In this document: one piece after another, positions 52,834 to 63,800 of the stretch
How positions within the stretch are numbered: the first letter of the stretch is position 1
How the letters are laid out: each line of letters opens with the position of its first letter
NCBI GenBank assembly: GCA_002706685.1
Contig: PALV01000015.1
Location: 1 to 64,000 of the forward strand
Reading direction: 5' to 3'
Length of the DNA stretch: 64,000 nucleotides
DNA from: Gammaproteobacteria bacterium
GTDB taxonomy: Bacteria > Pseudomonadota > Gammaproteobacteria > Pseudomonadales > Pseudohongiellaceae
The notes under the pieces: generated by a model
What the model was told of the DNA's origin: nothing
What the model saw: only the letters and a program-made list of their open reading frames with translations
Database searches by the model: none
Made by a program: the position numbers and the translations under genes

Positions 52834-55653
52834 ATGGCAACAATTCAGTCTCTGGGTATCGGTTCTGGACTACTTACCAGCGATCTGCTTGAGCAGCTGG
52901 TCGAGGCAGAGCGCGCGCCTGCCACTGCACGACTGGATCGTGATCAGGATATTGCTGAAGCCCGGCTGTCGGCCTTTGGCGAAGTCAGAAGCATGCTGGC
53001 GACCTTCAATACCTCGATTAAACAGCTCAACAGTGTGTCTGCGTTTAATGCGAGTCAGGCCAATAGCAGCAATGACTCGGTGCTCACCGCAACAGCCAGT
53101 AGCGTTGCGGCTGACGGCAACTACAGTATCAATGTTCAAAAGCTGGCTCAGCAACATACCCTGGCAACCCAGAGTTATGAGTCTACGACCGAGGCCATCG
53201 GCGTCGGCAGTCTGACATTCCGGTTTGGCACTACAGAATTTGATGGGTCGAACGCCTATCAGGGCTTTACGGTCAACACGGGCAAGCAGTCGAGATCGAT
53301 CACCATCGACAGCAGCAACAACACGCTCGCGGGCATCCGCGATGCCGTCAACAAGGCCAAGATTGGTGTGCAGGCCACAATTGTTGATGATGGCACCGGG
53401 TTTCGCCTGCTGTTTACCTCAGCCGACGGTGGCGCCAACAACAGTATGGAGATCACTGCCACAGGGTCTGCATCGCTGGGTGCCTTCAATTACAACCTGG
53501 GCAACCAGGACATGCAGCAGACCCAGCTGGCTCAGAACGCTGAATTCACAGTAAACGGTCTGGCCATCACCCGTAACAGCAACCTGGTGGGTGGTGTCAT
53601 CCCCGGTGTGACACTGAATCTGAAAGGCGTGTCTGCAGGTCCCGCAAGCCTGACCATCAGCAAGGATCCGTCAGACCTGATGGATAAGGTGCAGGGCGTT
53701 GTTGATAGCTACAACGCGCTGAAAACCATGACCGATGTGCTGACCGCCTTTAACCCGGATGCCGGAGAAAACGGCCAGGGCAGCGTACTGACAGGTGATC
53801 GTGGTATTCGCACGATCATGAACCAGGTTAACTCTGCGCTGCGCTCTTTTTCGCTGGGTTCCACCTATGGCTCGCTGGCAGAAGTCGGTGTGACGACCAA
53901 CCAGTTCAATGACTACATGATGGAGTTTGACCGCTCCGCCTTCCAGGAGGCGTTTCAGGCAGATCCGAAGGCGATTACTGCCCTGTTTGCCACCACTGGC
54001 ATTCCGAGTGATGAAAACGTCTCCTATGTCTCTGCCAGCAGTGCCACCCAGCCGGGTAGTTACAGCCTGGAAATTACGCGCATGGCAGAGGCCGGACGCT
54101 ATCAGGGCATAGGCGTATCGGCTCTGGCGGCAGGCAATATCGACATTACTGATGCCAACAACAGCTTCAATATTTTTGTGAACAGCCGAGAAGTCAGTAT
54201 CGATCTGACCGAGGGTACTTATGCCACGGCCGAACTGTTGGCTGAGGAAATTCAACGGCAGGTAAACAGCAGCAGCGAACTGATTGAGACGGCAAACTCG
54301 GTAACCGTGACTTACAACAGTGATGAGTCGCGCTTTGAAATGACCTCCAACCGATTCGGCAGTGAATCGGCCATTCGCATTATCGAGGTTGATTCAGCCA
54401 CGGCTGCGACCCTGGGGCTCGTGAAAGAAGGGCAGGGGCCTTACCAGGGGCTGGAGCTTGGCACGCTGGCCACCTCGGATGGGCAAAGCAGCTCGCTGTT
54501 TAATACACCACTACTGGTAGACAGTGATACCCAGTACAGCCTGACCATCAATGGTGCCACCACTGGTGTGCTGACGCTGCCCGGCGACGCCGGCACACCC
54601 GTTACCTATAACACCCCCGATGAATTGACCGCTGCACTGAAGTCTCAGATAGACGCGGCGCTTGCCGGGGACGGTATCACGGTCAATGTCGACTACGTTT
54701 ACAACAGTGATGACGACACGGCCCGACTGGTATTTTCGACGGCCAATGCTGGCGATGAAATCAGTTTCAGCGATATCAATCTTGCCAGCGCCACGCGCCT
54801 GGGGCTTTTTGAGGGCCGAGGTGAACCGGTTACATCGATCCGCGGCACCGACGTCGCTGGTCTGATCAATGGTGTCGAGGCTCGCGGCACGGGTCAGGTG
54901 CTGGTCGCATCGACGGGCGAGAACCCTGAAACCGCAGGCTACTATCTCAATGCTGCCCATGGAGATCTGTCCACCAGCACCGCTGCCGACAAATTCCGTC
55001 TGCGAGTCGATGGTGTACTCTCCGGGCAGATTACCCTGGGCGTTCTGGCCAACACCAGCAGCACAGCGGTGGCCAATACCCTGCAGACAGCCATTAACAA
55101 CGATCCCGCGCTGATTGCTGCCGGCAAGTCGGTCACCGTCGCCTATGACGCAGATAGCGGCGGCTTCAAAATGACATCGGGCAGCCGCGGTGCCAGTTCC
55201 TCGGTGACGATCTCGTCGCTGGAGGGAAATGCTGCGGCAGTATTCGGCTTCGCAGCCGGGGCCGGGGCTGCCGGTCAAAGTGGCTCAGCAGCCAGCGGTG
55301 ACGCCGATCCTGCCTCCGGGCTGCGTATCCGCATAACCGATGGTGATGTTGGCAACCGCGGCACGGTTGACTACTTCAGAGGCGTCGCCAGTCGACTGAC
55401 AGCACTGATCGATTCCATGTTGGGTAGTGATGGTGTGCTGACAGGTCGAAGTGATTCGCTGAATGCCGAGCTTGAGCGCATCGCCGAAAAACGCGTTGAT
55501 CTTGCGGAGCGACTGGCACTGACCGAACGACGACTGCAATCCTCGTTCCTGGCCAACGAAATCATTATCTCGAATTTCAACAGCACCGCCAGTTTTCTGG
55601 AGTCTCAGCTGCCAATGCTGGAAGCTTTGGTGACCCCAAACCGCAAAAAATAA
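52834..55653 (+). CDS. fliD: FliD, filament cap protein (long form)
   Basis: A 939-residue cap protein; usual length is 450-680. ATG 52834 (MATIQSLGIGSGL) is preferred over an upstream in-frame ATG, in line with family starts. The FliD ends are present (GSGLLTSDLLEQLVEAERAPATARLDRDQ and VDYFRGVASRLTALIDSMLG...SLNAELERIAEKRVDLAERLALTERRLQSSFLANEIIISNFNSTASFLESQL). Several flagellin-IN-like units (for example around LAGIRDAVNKAKIGVQATIVDDG) and an expanded central part explain the size. First gene of a fliD-fliS-fleQ run. Confidence 0.93.
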   Translation: MATIQSLGIGSGLLTSDLLEQLVEAERAPATARLDRDQDIAEARLSAFGEVRSMLATFNTSIKQLNSVSAFNASQANSSNDSVLTATASSVAADGNYSINVQKLAQQHTLATQSYESTTEAIGVGSLTFRFGTTEFDGSNAYQGFTVNTGKQSRSITIDSSNNTLAGIRDAVNKAKIGVQATIVDDGTGFRLLFTSADGGANNSMEITATGSASLGAFNYNLGNQDMQQTQLAQNAEFTVNGLAITRNSNLVGGVIPGVTLNLKGVSAGPASLTISKDPSDLMDKVQGVVDSYNALKTMTDVLTAFNPDAGENGQGSVLTGDRGIRTIMNQVNSALRSFSLGSTYGSLAEVGVTTNQFNDYMMEFDRSAFQEAFQADPKAITALFATTGIPSDENVSYVSASSATQPGSYSLEITRMAEAGRYQGIGVSALAAGNIDITDANNSFNIFVNSREVSIDLTEGTYATAELLAEEIQRQVNSSSELIETANSVTVTYNSDESRFEMTSNRFGSESAIRIIEVDSATAATLGLVKEGQGPYQGLELGTLATSDGQSSSLFNTPLLVDSDTQYSLTINGATTGVLTLPGDAGTPVTYNTPDELTAALKSQIDAALAGDGITVNVDYVYNSDDDTARLVFSTANAGDEISFSDINLASATRLGLFEGRGEPVTSIRGTDVAGLINGVEARGTGQVLVASTGENPETAGYYLNAAHGDLSTSTAADKFRLRVDGVLSGQITLGVLANTSSTAVANTLQTAINNDPALIAAGKSVTVAYDADSGGFKMTSGSRGASSSVTISSLEGNAAAVFGFAAGAGAAGQSGSAASGDADPASGLRIRITDGDVGNRGTVDYFRGVASRLTALIDSMLGSDGVLTGRSDSLNAELERIAEKRVDLAERLALTERRLQSSFLANEIIISNFNSTASFLESQLPMLEALVTPNRKK

Positions 55654-55681
55654 CCTGATCTGACCCGACGAGGATGGAATA

Positions 55682-56083
55682 ATGTATTCACCCAATAGCG
55701 CAATCGCCCAGTACCAGCGCGTCAACAATGTTGGCTCCGTTGAGGGGGCCAGCCCCCATCAGCTGATTCTGATGTTGATGAACGGTGCACTGGAACGGCT
55801 TGGCAAGGCCCGTGGCGCGATTGAGCGGCATGATGCAGCCCTTAAGGGAGGCCAGCTGGGCAAGGCAATCAATATCATCGGCGGCTTGCAGGGCAGTCTG
55901 GACCGCAACCAGGCGCCGGAGTTTGCAGAAAACATGGATAGACTCTATGACTACATGCAGCGCCGTCTGCTGGAAGCCAACATCAAGAACGACATCTCCA
56001 TCATCGATGAGGTCAGTGACCTGATGCGAAATGTCAAAACAACATGGGAAGAGATTGATCCAGTTCGCAAAACTGCATATTGA
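55682..56083 (+). CDS. fliS: FliS flagellin export chaperone
   Basis: A 133-residue helical protein with the FliS pattern: NSAIAQYQRVNNVGSVEGASPHQLILMLMNGALERLGKARGAIERHD and the YDYMQRRLLEANIKNDISIIDEVSDLMRNVKTTWEEI segment. It binds the flagellin C terminus. GAGGATGGAATA precedes it. Confidence 0.93.
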   Translation: MYSPNSAIAQYQRVNNVGSVEGASPHQLILMLMNGALERLGKARGAIERHDAALKGGQLGKAINIIGGLQGSLDRNQAPEFAENMDRLYDYMQRRLLEANIKNDISIIDEVSDLMRNVKTTWEEIDPVRKTAY

Positions 56084-56166
56084 TCCCCCAATCGACCCGT
56101 TATGATGTTTGACGTCGAGTAATCGCTCAGTGTCTAATTGCTCTGGGAGAGCAATCCACACATGAG

Positions 56167-56250
56167 ATGATCTACAAGGCCCTTGCCAAAGTACAAAGAG
56201 TACTGATCTTTTTGCTCTTGGTTGCGGCAGCCGGGCCGGTGCACGCATGA
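56167..56250 (+). CDS. 27-residue signal-peptide-like leader ORF overlapping fleQ
   Basis: ATG 56167 to TGA 56250 gives a 27-residue peptide: a basic start, the hydrophobic LIFLLLVAAAG and a PVHA end, exactly the form of a Sec signal peptide, then a stop. It overlaps the fleQ ATG by 4 bp (ATGA). It may be a leader that sets fleQ translation or the remains of a longer exported-protein gene. No strong ribosome site precedes it. Confidence 0.4.
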   Translation: MIYKALAKVQRVLIFLLLVAAAGPVHA

Positions 56251-57713
56251 CTCAAATATTATTAATAGAAGATAGCAAGAAACTCGGCCACGATCTGGGC
56301 ATCGTGCTGGAGTTTCTGGGTGAGCAGCCCGTTCACGTGCAGCGGGCTGGCTGGACCCAACAGGTAGAACAGTTGCAGGTCAGACCAGAAGCGCTGAAGC
56401 TGGTGCTGGTCGGGCATTACAAGCCGACCCTGATGGAGGTACTGCTTCAGGAGCTGATTGATTGGCATGAAGGTTTGCCAATTGTGCTGCTGGGTGACCA
56501 GACCATGCCTGATCTGACCGAATCGGTGTCAAACCGGGTCGTCGCCACCATACCCATGCCCCTCAGTTACCAGCCCATGCTGGACGCCCTCCACAAGGCT
56601 CAGGTTTACGGCGACCACTACAATCGACTGCGCGAGATAGGCAACGTACGCGACTACAACATGTTCCGCAGCCTGGTAGGCAGCAGTCCGGCTGTGCAAC
56701 GAATTCGGCAGATCATGTCGCAGGTGGCCAACACAGAGGTCACGGTCCTGATCACCGGCGAATCGGGTACTGGTAAAGAGGTTGTTGCCAGGAATCTGCA
56801 TGCCAATTCCCGGCGTTCCAGCAAGCCTTTTGTGCCGATCAACTGTGGTGCCATCCCGCCTGATCTCCTGGAAAGTGAATTGTTTGGTCATGAAAAAGGG
56901 GCATTTACCGGCGCAATTTCGACACGGGTTGGCCGGTTTGAACTGGCTCAGGGCGGCACCCTGTTCCTTGATGAAATTGGCGATATGCCCTTGCCGATGC
57001 AGGTCAAGCTGTTGCGCGTTATCCAGGAGCAGTGTTTCGAGCGTGTCGGTGGCACCAAGACCATGCAGACTGACGTGCGCATTCTGGCGGCCACCCATCG
57101 TAATCTTGAAACGATGATCAGTGAGGGGACGTTCCGCCAGGATCTGTTTTATCGTCTGAATGTATTCCCGATCGAAATGCCCTCGCTGCGCGAACGTTCC
57201 GCCGACATCCCCTATCTGTTAAATGAACTTATCTCGCGCCTGGAGAACAGCAAGCGAGGCTCGGTCCGTTTTAATTCGGCTGCCATCAAGGTGCTGTCTT
57301 CCTATGCCTGGCCGGGCAATGTGCGTGAACTTGCCAACCTGGTAGAGCGCATGGCGATATTGCACCCGCATGGTGTAGTTGGCGTTCATGATCTGCCTCA
57401 CCAGTTCCGTGACAGTCAACTGATGGATGAGGTGCTGGCTGAGGAAGCGGCGCTGTCCGACGAGCACAAAATCTCAGTTGCGGAGGCGGTGTCAGAAGAA
57501 ATTGCGGCGATCCCCAGCATCAACGGCGCCGATACGCATCTGTTGCCGCTTAACGGCATGGACCTGAAAGAGTACCTGAACAATCTTGAGCGCAGCCTGA
57601 TAGAGCAGGCACTTGATGATAGTGGCGGGGTGGTTGCACGTGCAGCAGACAGACTGAATATCCGGCGCACGACCCTGGTCGAAAAAATGCGCAAATATGA
57701 CCTGCAACGCTGA
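56247..57713 (+). CDS. fleQ: FleQ/FlrA-type sigma-54 flagellar master regulator
   Basis: A 488-residue activator: divergent receiver-like domain 1-125 (ILLIEDSKKLGHDLGIVLEFLG), AAA+ domain about 140-380 with Walker A GESGTGKE, the sigma-54-contact loop GAFTGA, LFLDEIGDMP (Walker B) and the RQDLFYRLNVFPI segment, and a Fis-type HTH at the end (LEQALDDSGGVVARAADRLNIRRTTLVEKM). FleQ switches on class II flagellar genes at sigma-54 promoters and in Pseudomonas binds cyclic-di-GMP, tying in with the HD-GYP and YcgR genes of this window. Confidence 0.92.
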   Translation: MTQILLIEDSKKLGHDLGIVLEFLGEQPVHVQRAGWTQQVEQLQVRPEALKLVLVGHYKPTLMEVLLQELIDWHEGLPIVLLGDQTMPDLTESVSNRVVATIPMPLSYQPMLDALHKAQVYGDHYNRLREIGNVRDYNMFRSLVGSSPAVQRIRQIMSQVANTEVTVLITGESGTGKEVVARNLHANSRRSSKPFVPINCGAIPPDLLESELFGHEKGAFTGAISTRVGRFELAQGGTLFLDEIGDMPLPMQVKLLRVIQEQCFERVGGTKTMQTDVRILAATHRNLETMISEGTFRQDLFYRLNVFPIEMPSLRERSADIPYLLNELISRLENSKRGSVRFNSAAIKVLSSYAWPGNVRELANLVERMAILHPHGVVGVHDLPHQFRDSQLMDEVLAEEAALSDEHKISVAEAVSEEIAAIPSINGADTHLLPLNGMDLKEYLNNLERSLIEQALDDSGGVVARAADRLNIRRTTLVEKMRKYDLQR

Positions 57714-57765
57714 CACCCGGTAACTCTGCCTGACTGAGGCCGCCCTTTCGGGCAGCCACAAGGGT

Positions 57766-58572
57766 TCAGGGATCCATGGTAATTGATGTCAGGGCCAGCT
57801 CAGTTCGCGTACCATCCTCAACCTGCTCCAGCCTGGCCAGGGCAAACTCATAATCAACAGCCAGCCAAAGAACAGTGCTTCGATCACTGTCGGGTTCACG
57901 CACCCGTTCCAGTTTCAGGGTCTGCAGATCTCCCACCGGTGTTGTCATGGTTTCCAGAGATAACAGGGCATATTCGTGCTGGTCGATCTCACGGCTGTCG
58001 ATCATGGTGAAATGCAATGATGTGCCCAGCGCGGATTCGATGCCATCGTTTTCAGCCAGGCGCTGCAGCTCGGCACTCATTTGTGCGGTCACGCTAAGAT
58101 TATCCTGAATGCCGGGCGGCAGACTCAGCTGCTGGCGATTTTCATCGCGGCGCAGTTCGGCAGATCCTGCCGCCCAATCGAAGCTGATGCTTTCGTCGCG
58201 GTCGCGGATGCCGCCCTGCTGGTAACCATAAGCCAGCGGCACGGCGCCCTGATCTGACCATTCGAACAATGTGCTTTCTTCAACGCTGATCAGAGTTGCA
58301 CCAAGCACAGACAGATCCAGCCCGTGGCGCAGGTTGTAATTGCCGTTCTCAAGCTGTCTGAGCTCCCGGTAGGCATCCGTGCTAAGACCCATGGAGCGGG
58401 CCCGGTATTCGGCGGTGTAGGGTGTCGGCGCGGGCAACGGCGCCTGGGCCAGGGCCAGCGAAGATGTCAGCAACAGGCCTGACAGGATGGCCGATAAACG
58501 CAAGCACCATTTGACGCCGCCAGCCTTGAGATGTGCTGGGGACAGATGTTGTTCCGGGCCGTCGAATCGCAT
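57766..58572 (-). CDS. DUF3108 exported protein
   Basis: A 268-residue exported protein; signal peptide LSAILSGLLLTSSLALAQ with an N-terminal extension. The mature part has the DUF3108 pattern (YTAEYRARSMGLSTDAYRELRQLENGNYNLRHGLDLSVLG; TTPVGDLQTLKLERVREPDSDRSTVLWLAVDYEFALARLEQVEDG). Function unknown. It follows purN in the same direction, a common gammaproteobacterial arrangement. Confidence 0.8.
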   Translation of the reverse strand: MRFDGPEQHLSPAHLKAGGVKWCLRLSAILSGLLLTSSLALAQAPLPAPTPYTAEYRARSMGLSTDAYRELRQLENGNYNLRHGLDLSVLGATLISVEESTLFEWSDQGAVPLAYGYQQGGIRDRDESISFDWAAGSAELRRDENRQQLSLPPGIQDNLSVTAQMSAELQRLAENDGIESALGTSLHFTMIDSREIDQHEYALLSLETMTTPVGDLQTLKLERVREPDSDRSTVLWLAVDYEFALARLEQVEDGTRTELALTSITMDP

Positions 58573-58604
58573 AGATCTAGCTCCCTCAGACTAATTGGGT
58601 CGAA

Positions 58605-59261
58605 TTACTGACGAACTCCCTGTGGCGGCAGCGTGTTGCCATCCAGTGTGGCGCAGGAATCTGTCATTGTCAGGCGTCCACTTGCATACCAGCCAACAAC
58701 CTCAGGATAAATACGGTGCTCCTGCTCGGCGATGCGCTGCTTCAGCGTCTCGACGGTATCCTGAGCGTCGACCGCGATGACTGCCTGTCGCACGACAGGT
58801 CCGCCATCCAGTTCCTCGGTTACAAAATGGACACTGACGCCATGCTCCCGGTCGCCTGCCTCCAATACACGCTGATGCGTCTGCGTGCCTTTATAGGCTG
58901 GCAGTAGCGACGGGTGAATATTCAGTAGTCTGCCTTGATAATGCTGAACAAAGGCTGAACTGAGAATTCGCATGAAACCGGCAAGAACAACAAGATTGAT
59001 GTCCATCGCGTCGATGACCCTGATCATCTCCTGGTCAAAGGCTTCGCGGCTGTCAAACTGTTTGTGATCAATAACATGCGATGCGAGGCCGGCATCGGCT
59101 GCGCGCTGCAGGCCGTAAGCATCGGCCCGATTGCTGATGACGCCAGCAATCCGGTAACCGTGTTCTAATTGCTGATCGATCAAGGCCTGCAGATTGCTGC
59201 CATTGCCTGATATCAGGACAACGACGCGGCAGACCTGTTCAGAGTTGTGCTGCTGGCTCAT
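58605..59261 (-). CDS. purN: Phosphoribosylglycinamide formyltransferase PurN
   Basis: A 218-residue enzyme that formylates GAR with 10-formyl-THF, the third step of purine synthesis. Motifs: [85 protein letters not shown], with the catalytic Asn, His and Asp. It overlaps purM by 4 bp (ATGA). Confidence 0.95.
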   Translation of the reverse strand: MSQQHNSEQVCRVVVLISGNGSNLQALIDQQLEHGYRIAGVISNRADAYGLQRAADAGLASHVIDHKQFDSREAFDQEMIRVIDAMDINLVVLAGFMRILSSAFVQHYQGRLLNIHPSLLPAYKGTQTHQRVLEAGDREHGVSVHFVTEELDGGPVVRQAVIAVDAQDTVETLKQRIAEQEHRIYPEVVGWYASGRLTMTDSCATLDGNTLPPQGVRQ

Positions 59262-60331
59262 GCATATTGGCCGCTGGCGATAACTGCGGGTTTTTCTGCC
59301 TCGGCCTTTGTGATTTTGCCGATGATGGTTGCACCGCGCGTCATTGTGTTCAGCAGCTCTACAGCGGTATCCGCCTGCTCCGCTGGCACGCAGACAATCA
59401 TGCCAATACCGCAGTTGAAGGTGCGCAACATTTCGCGAGACGCGATATTGCCTTCCTTCTGCAGCCAGTCAAAGATGGCCGGACGCTGCCAGCTATCAGT
59501 GTCGATATGCGCTTCGGTGTAGTCAGGCATGACGCGTGGCAGATTTTCCAGGATGCCACCGCCAGTGATGTGTGCCATGCCATGTACGGACACTTTCTGC
59601 TGCAGCGCCTGCATGGCTTTAACATAGATTTCCGTGGGGGTCAGCAGGACTTCGCCCAGGGTGCTGTCGGCAAACGGGTCATCCAGTTTTGCGCCGCTGA
59701 CTTCCAGGACTTTGCGAATCAATGAGTAGCCATTGGAGTGCGGGCCAGAGGAAGCGATACCGATCAGGCAGTCACCAACGGCTACCTGCTCATTGGTGAT
59801 GATTTCATCTTTTTCCACAACACCGACGGCAAAACCAGCCAGGTCATAGTCACCTTTCTGATACATGCCGGGCATTTCTGCCGTTTCTCCACCAATCAGT
59901 GAGCAGTTGGACTGGCGGCAGCCCTCGCCAATGCCTGCCACGACCTGCGCAGCGATTTCCACATTCAGGCCGCCTGTCGCGTAGTAATCGAGGAAAAACA
60001 GCGGCTCGGCACCACAGACAATCAGGTCATTGACGCACATGGCCACTAGGTCGATGCCGATGGTATCGTGTTTGCCCATGTCGATCGCCAGCTTGAGTTT
60101 GGTACCGACACCATCAGTGGCAGACACCAGCACTGGCTTGCGATAACCCTCGGGCAGCTCGCACAATGCGCCAAAACCGCCCAGACCGGAAAGCACCTCC
60201 GGACGACGGGTAGACTGGGTGACGGATTTGATTTTCTCAACCAGAGCATCGCCGGCATCAATGTCGACACCGGCATCCTTGTAGCTGAGGCCAGTGTGTT
60301 GGGAGTCTGAGCTGGGTGTCTTTGTGTTCAT
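59258..60331 (-). CDS. purM: Phosphoribosylformylglycinamidine cyclo-ligase PurM
   Basis: A 357-residue AIR synthetase with the family motifs [90 protein letters not shown] and [14 protein letters not shown]. Full length. It leads the purM-purN-DUF3108 operon and diverges from the DUF2066 gene. Confidence 0.95.
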   Translation of the reverse strand: MNTKTPSSDSQHTGLSYKDAGVDIDAGDALVEKIKSVTQSTRRPEVLSGLGGFGALCELPEGYRKPVLVSATDGVGTKLKLAIDMGKHDTIGIDLVAMCVNDLIVCGAEPLFFLDYYATGGLNVEIAAQVVAGIGEGCRQSNCSLIGGETAEMPGMYQKGDYDLAGFAVGVVEKDEIITNEQVAVGDCLIGIASSGPHSNGYSLIRKVLEVSGAKLDDPFADSTLGEVLLTPTEIYVKAMQALQQKVSVHGMAHITGGGILENLPRVMPDYTEAHIDTDSWQRPAIFDWLQKEGNIASREMLRTFNCGIGMIVCVPAEQADTAVELLNTMTRGATIIGKITKAEAEKPAVIASGQYA

Positions 60332-60488
60332 GATAAGCGTCGCAATGTCCTTGCTCTAGGGTAGAGATAGTGACCGAAAATGGCGGCAATCATCGGTTGC
60401 CTGCCGGATAGCTGCGCATTTTAACAGCTGGTAAACACTTCGTCAGTCGATTATGTCAAACGCCGGGGCGATCGGTTATGATTGCGCC

Positions 60489-61592
60489 ATGAAAAATGCC
60501 CTCGATTCATTATCTGAAATGCGTATTCTTCAGTGCCCGTCCCCCTATGTCGCGACATGGGTGGGCGTGCTGTTACTGGCATTGTGGAGCACACAGGCCT
60601 GGAGCCTGCCAGTCAGTGGTCTATACCAGCGCCAGATAGAGGTTGAAAACCAAAGTGAGGCCGAGCGGCAGCGGGCCTATCGGGAGGCGCTGACCGACGT
60701 TATTGTCAAAGTCACTGGTGAGCGCCGCTGGCTGCAGCAGCCAGCCATTCAGTCCGCGATTGCGCGCGCAGGCGACTACATCTCCGAAGTCAGTTATCGC
60801 GCAGCAGCCGGCGCTGCATTCATTCAGGTGGACATCGATCAGTCGATGCTCAATGGTCTGCTGAATAGAGAGAATATTCCGGTCTGGGACAATAACCGGC
60901 CATCGATTCTGGTTCTGATTACTGTGCAGGGCCCGGACGGCAGGCGCCGGATGCTTGGGTCGAGCACAGAGCATCCGCTGCTTGACCAGTCGCGCATGTT
61001 TGCCGAGCAACGCGCAGTCCCGGTGCTTTATCCGATTCTTGACCTGACCGATCGCCAGCTGATCTCGCCAGCCCAGGCCTGGTCGCTGGACAGTTCGGCA
61101 CTGCAGGCACTTGGAGATCGTTACGCGGCTGACAGTGTTCTGGCCGCCCGAGTGCTTGAGGTCGGTGATGGTCAGCTGGTCGGGCTGTGGAAATTTCTGT
61201 TTCGTGATACCGAAGACATTTTCGACCACCTGGCCACGGAAGAGGGCGACTACATGGACCTGCCGCTGGACCGTGTTACTGCTCAGCTGGCCAGCCATTT
61301 TGGACTGCTGCCAAGTGCGTTTGCCAGAGAGAGTGACGTGAATATCCGGGTGGATGAAATTACTGATCTCAACAGCCACACGCAACTTGTTCAGTATCTG
61401 CGCTCGCTGTCGGTGGTTCAGGACGTACAGGTAAGAGTGCTGCGGCCGGATAGTGTCGAGCTTTCGCTGCATGTCGTTGGCGGCCAACAGATGCTCAGTG
61501 AGTTCATCAGCCTGGGTCGGGACCTGCAGCCGGTGAATTTCAATCCCGGCGATCAGGTGTCTGGAACCTTACGCTTTCGTTGGACCAGATAA
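60489..61592 (+). CDS. DUF2066 exported protein
   Basis: A 367-residue protein from ATG 60489 (MKNALDSLSEM), which gives a signal or anchor segment VGVLLLALWSTQAWS. The DUF2066 region follows: LYQRQIEVENQSEAERQRAYREALTDVIVKVTGERRWLQQ, AGAAFIQVDIDQSMLNGLL, WDNNRPSILVLITV. Function unknown. The usual position, upstream of hda, is kept. Confidence 0.8.
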   Translation: MKNALDSLSEMRILQCPSPYVATWVGVLLLALWSTQAWSLPVSGLYQRQIEVENQSEAERQRAYREALTDVIVKVTGERRWLQQPAIQSAIARAGDYISEVSYRAAAGAAFIQVDIDQSMLNGLLNRENIPVWDNNRPSILVLITVQGPDGRRRMLGSSTEHPLLDQSRMFAEQRAVPVLYPILDLTDRQLISPAQAWSLDSSALQALGDRYAADSVLAARVLEVGDGQLVGLWKFLFRDTEDIFDHLATEEGDYMDLPLDRVTAQLASHFGLLPSAFARESDVNIRVDEITDLNSHTQLVQYLRSLSVVQDVQVRVLRPDSVELSLHVVGGQQMLSEFISLGRDLQPVNFNPGDQVSGTLRFRWTR

Positions 61593-61597
61593 ACCGC

Positions 61598-62386
61598 ATG
61601 ACTGACCCGCAACGTTCACAGGCGGCAACGCCACGGCAACTCTCGCTGCGCGTCGGCATGGACGACGATGCCAGGCTGGATAACTTCTTTGTACCTGACG
61701 CCGAGTCCACAGCGGCGCGCGTACGCGATTACCTGCAAGCAAATATCCTGCGCTGGCGTCAGTCCGGGCGTGCGCCTTCCGGCAGCACACGAGTCAAAGA
61801 TTTTTGCTGGTTATGGGGCAGTGAGGGTGCGGGCTGCAGTCATCTCCTCCAGGCAGTCTGTCACGCAGCCAGCAGTGAAGAAACCGTTTCGGACCAGCAT
61901 GCGCTATCCGCGTTTTACCTGGATCTGAGCCTGAGCGACCTGCATCCTGATATTCTCGACGGCCTGGAGTTTCAGGACATTCTGTGTCTGGATCATCTGC
62001 AACAGGTTGTTGGAAAGCCGGCGTGGGATGAAGCGCTGTTTCACCTCTACAATCGCCTTGCACATAACGGCGGTGCTCTGCTGGTCGCAGCAGATAACAG
62101 TCCGCAGCACGTGCAGGTTTCCTTGCCGGATCTGCATTCGCGGCTACAGTCAGCAGCCGTATTTCAGCTTCCGGTACTGGAAGACACCGATAAAGTGGCA
62201 GCTTTGCAGATGCGCGCAAAATTGCGTGGATTCAATCTGGGTGATGATGTTGCCGAATTTCTGGTCAGGCGAAATCAGCGCAGCATGGCTGCGCTGTTTG
62301 GTGTGCTGCAGGCGCTGGACAGACATTCGCTTGAAACCGGCCGCCGGGTGACCATACCGCTATTGAAATCTCTGATGGGCTGGTAA
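61598..62386 (+). CDS. hda: DnaA regulatory inactivator Hda
   Basis: A 262-residue DnaA-homologous AAA+ protein that, with the DNA clamp, promotes ATP hydrolysis by DnaA. ATG 61598 (MTDPQRSQ) is taken. RQLSLRVGMDDDARLDNFFV is the Hda N terminus with the clamp-binding QLSL-like motif. The Walker A region reads WLWGSEGAGCSHLLQA, without the Lys of DnaA, as in other Hda proteins. Ends GRRVTIPLLKSLM. Confidence 0.9.
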   Translation: MTDPQRSQAATPRQLSLRVGMDDDARLDNFFVPDAESTAARVRDYLQANILRWRQSGRAPSGSTRVKDFCWLWGSEGAGCSHLLQAVCHAASSEETVSDQHALSAFYLDLSLSDLHPDILDGLEFQDILCLDHLQQVVGKPAWDEALFHLYNRLAHNGGALLVAADNSPQHVQVSLPDLHSRLQSAAVFQLPVLEDTDKVAALQMRAKLRGFNLGDDVAEFLVRRNQRSMAALFGVLQALDRHSLETGRRVTIPLLKSLMGW

Positions 62387-62401
62387 GGCCGCTTCAGCCA
62401 G

Positions 62402-62794
62402 TCACTGCAGCGTCATGCCCAGGTGTTTGCGCGCAGCGCGAATGTACAGCACCAACGTGCAGAAAACTGACACGCACAGCAGACTGTAAAGCAGGCCATA
62501 CAGTCGGTCCCCGGGGATAAACGCGACATTCACCGCATGCATGAAATAAAGCATGATTGCAAAGCTCAGCCAGGCATAGGTGCGCAAGTGGTTGCGGCGC
62601 AGTCCCGGCAGAAAAATAAACAGCGGCGCAACACGCACCAGCCACAGAATCAGGGCGACATACCAGGGCGCGCCCTGGAACATGCTGACCAGCGCATCGC
62701 CGGTAAAAAGCCCGATCAGGCCAAAATAGCTGGCCATGGCTGCCATGCGGGTTCGCTTGACGATTGCCGGCACAGGTTGCCAGGTGTCAGTCAT
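62402..62794 (-). CDS. DUF2069 membrane protein
   Basis: A 130-residue inner-membrane protein with four hydrophobic segments (ASYFGLIGLFTG, ALILWLVRVAPLFIFLPGLRR, AYAWLSFAIMLYFMHAVNVAF, LYGLLYSLLCVSVFCTLVLYIRA). ATG 62794 is chosen for the GGAGAG upstream. The DUF2069 family is often found with wrbA and arsC as here. Function unknown. Confidence 0.85.
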   Translation of the reverse strand: MTDTWQPVPAIVKRTRMAAMASYFGLIGLFTGDALVSMFQGAPWYVALILWLVRVAPLFIFLPGLRRNHLRTYAWLSFAIMLYFMHAVNVAFIPGDRLYGLLYSLLCVSVFCTLVLYIRAARKHLGMTLQ

Positions 62795-62811
62795 AGTTGT
62801 TCTCTCCAGAA

Positions 62812-63796
<985 letters not shown>

Positions 63797-63800
<4 letters not shown>

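Noticed and set aside
54511..55278. 255-codon minus-strand frame inside fliD
   Set aside because: Antisense shadow of fliD without motifs or a start signal.
60621..61487. 288-codon minus-strand frame inside the DUF2066 gene
   Set aside because: Antisense shadow; the plus-strand gene has the conserved family pattern and a signal segment.
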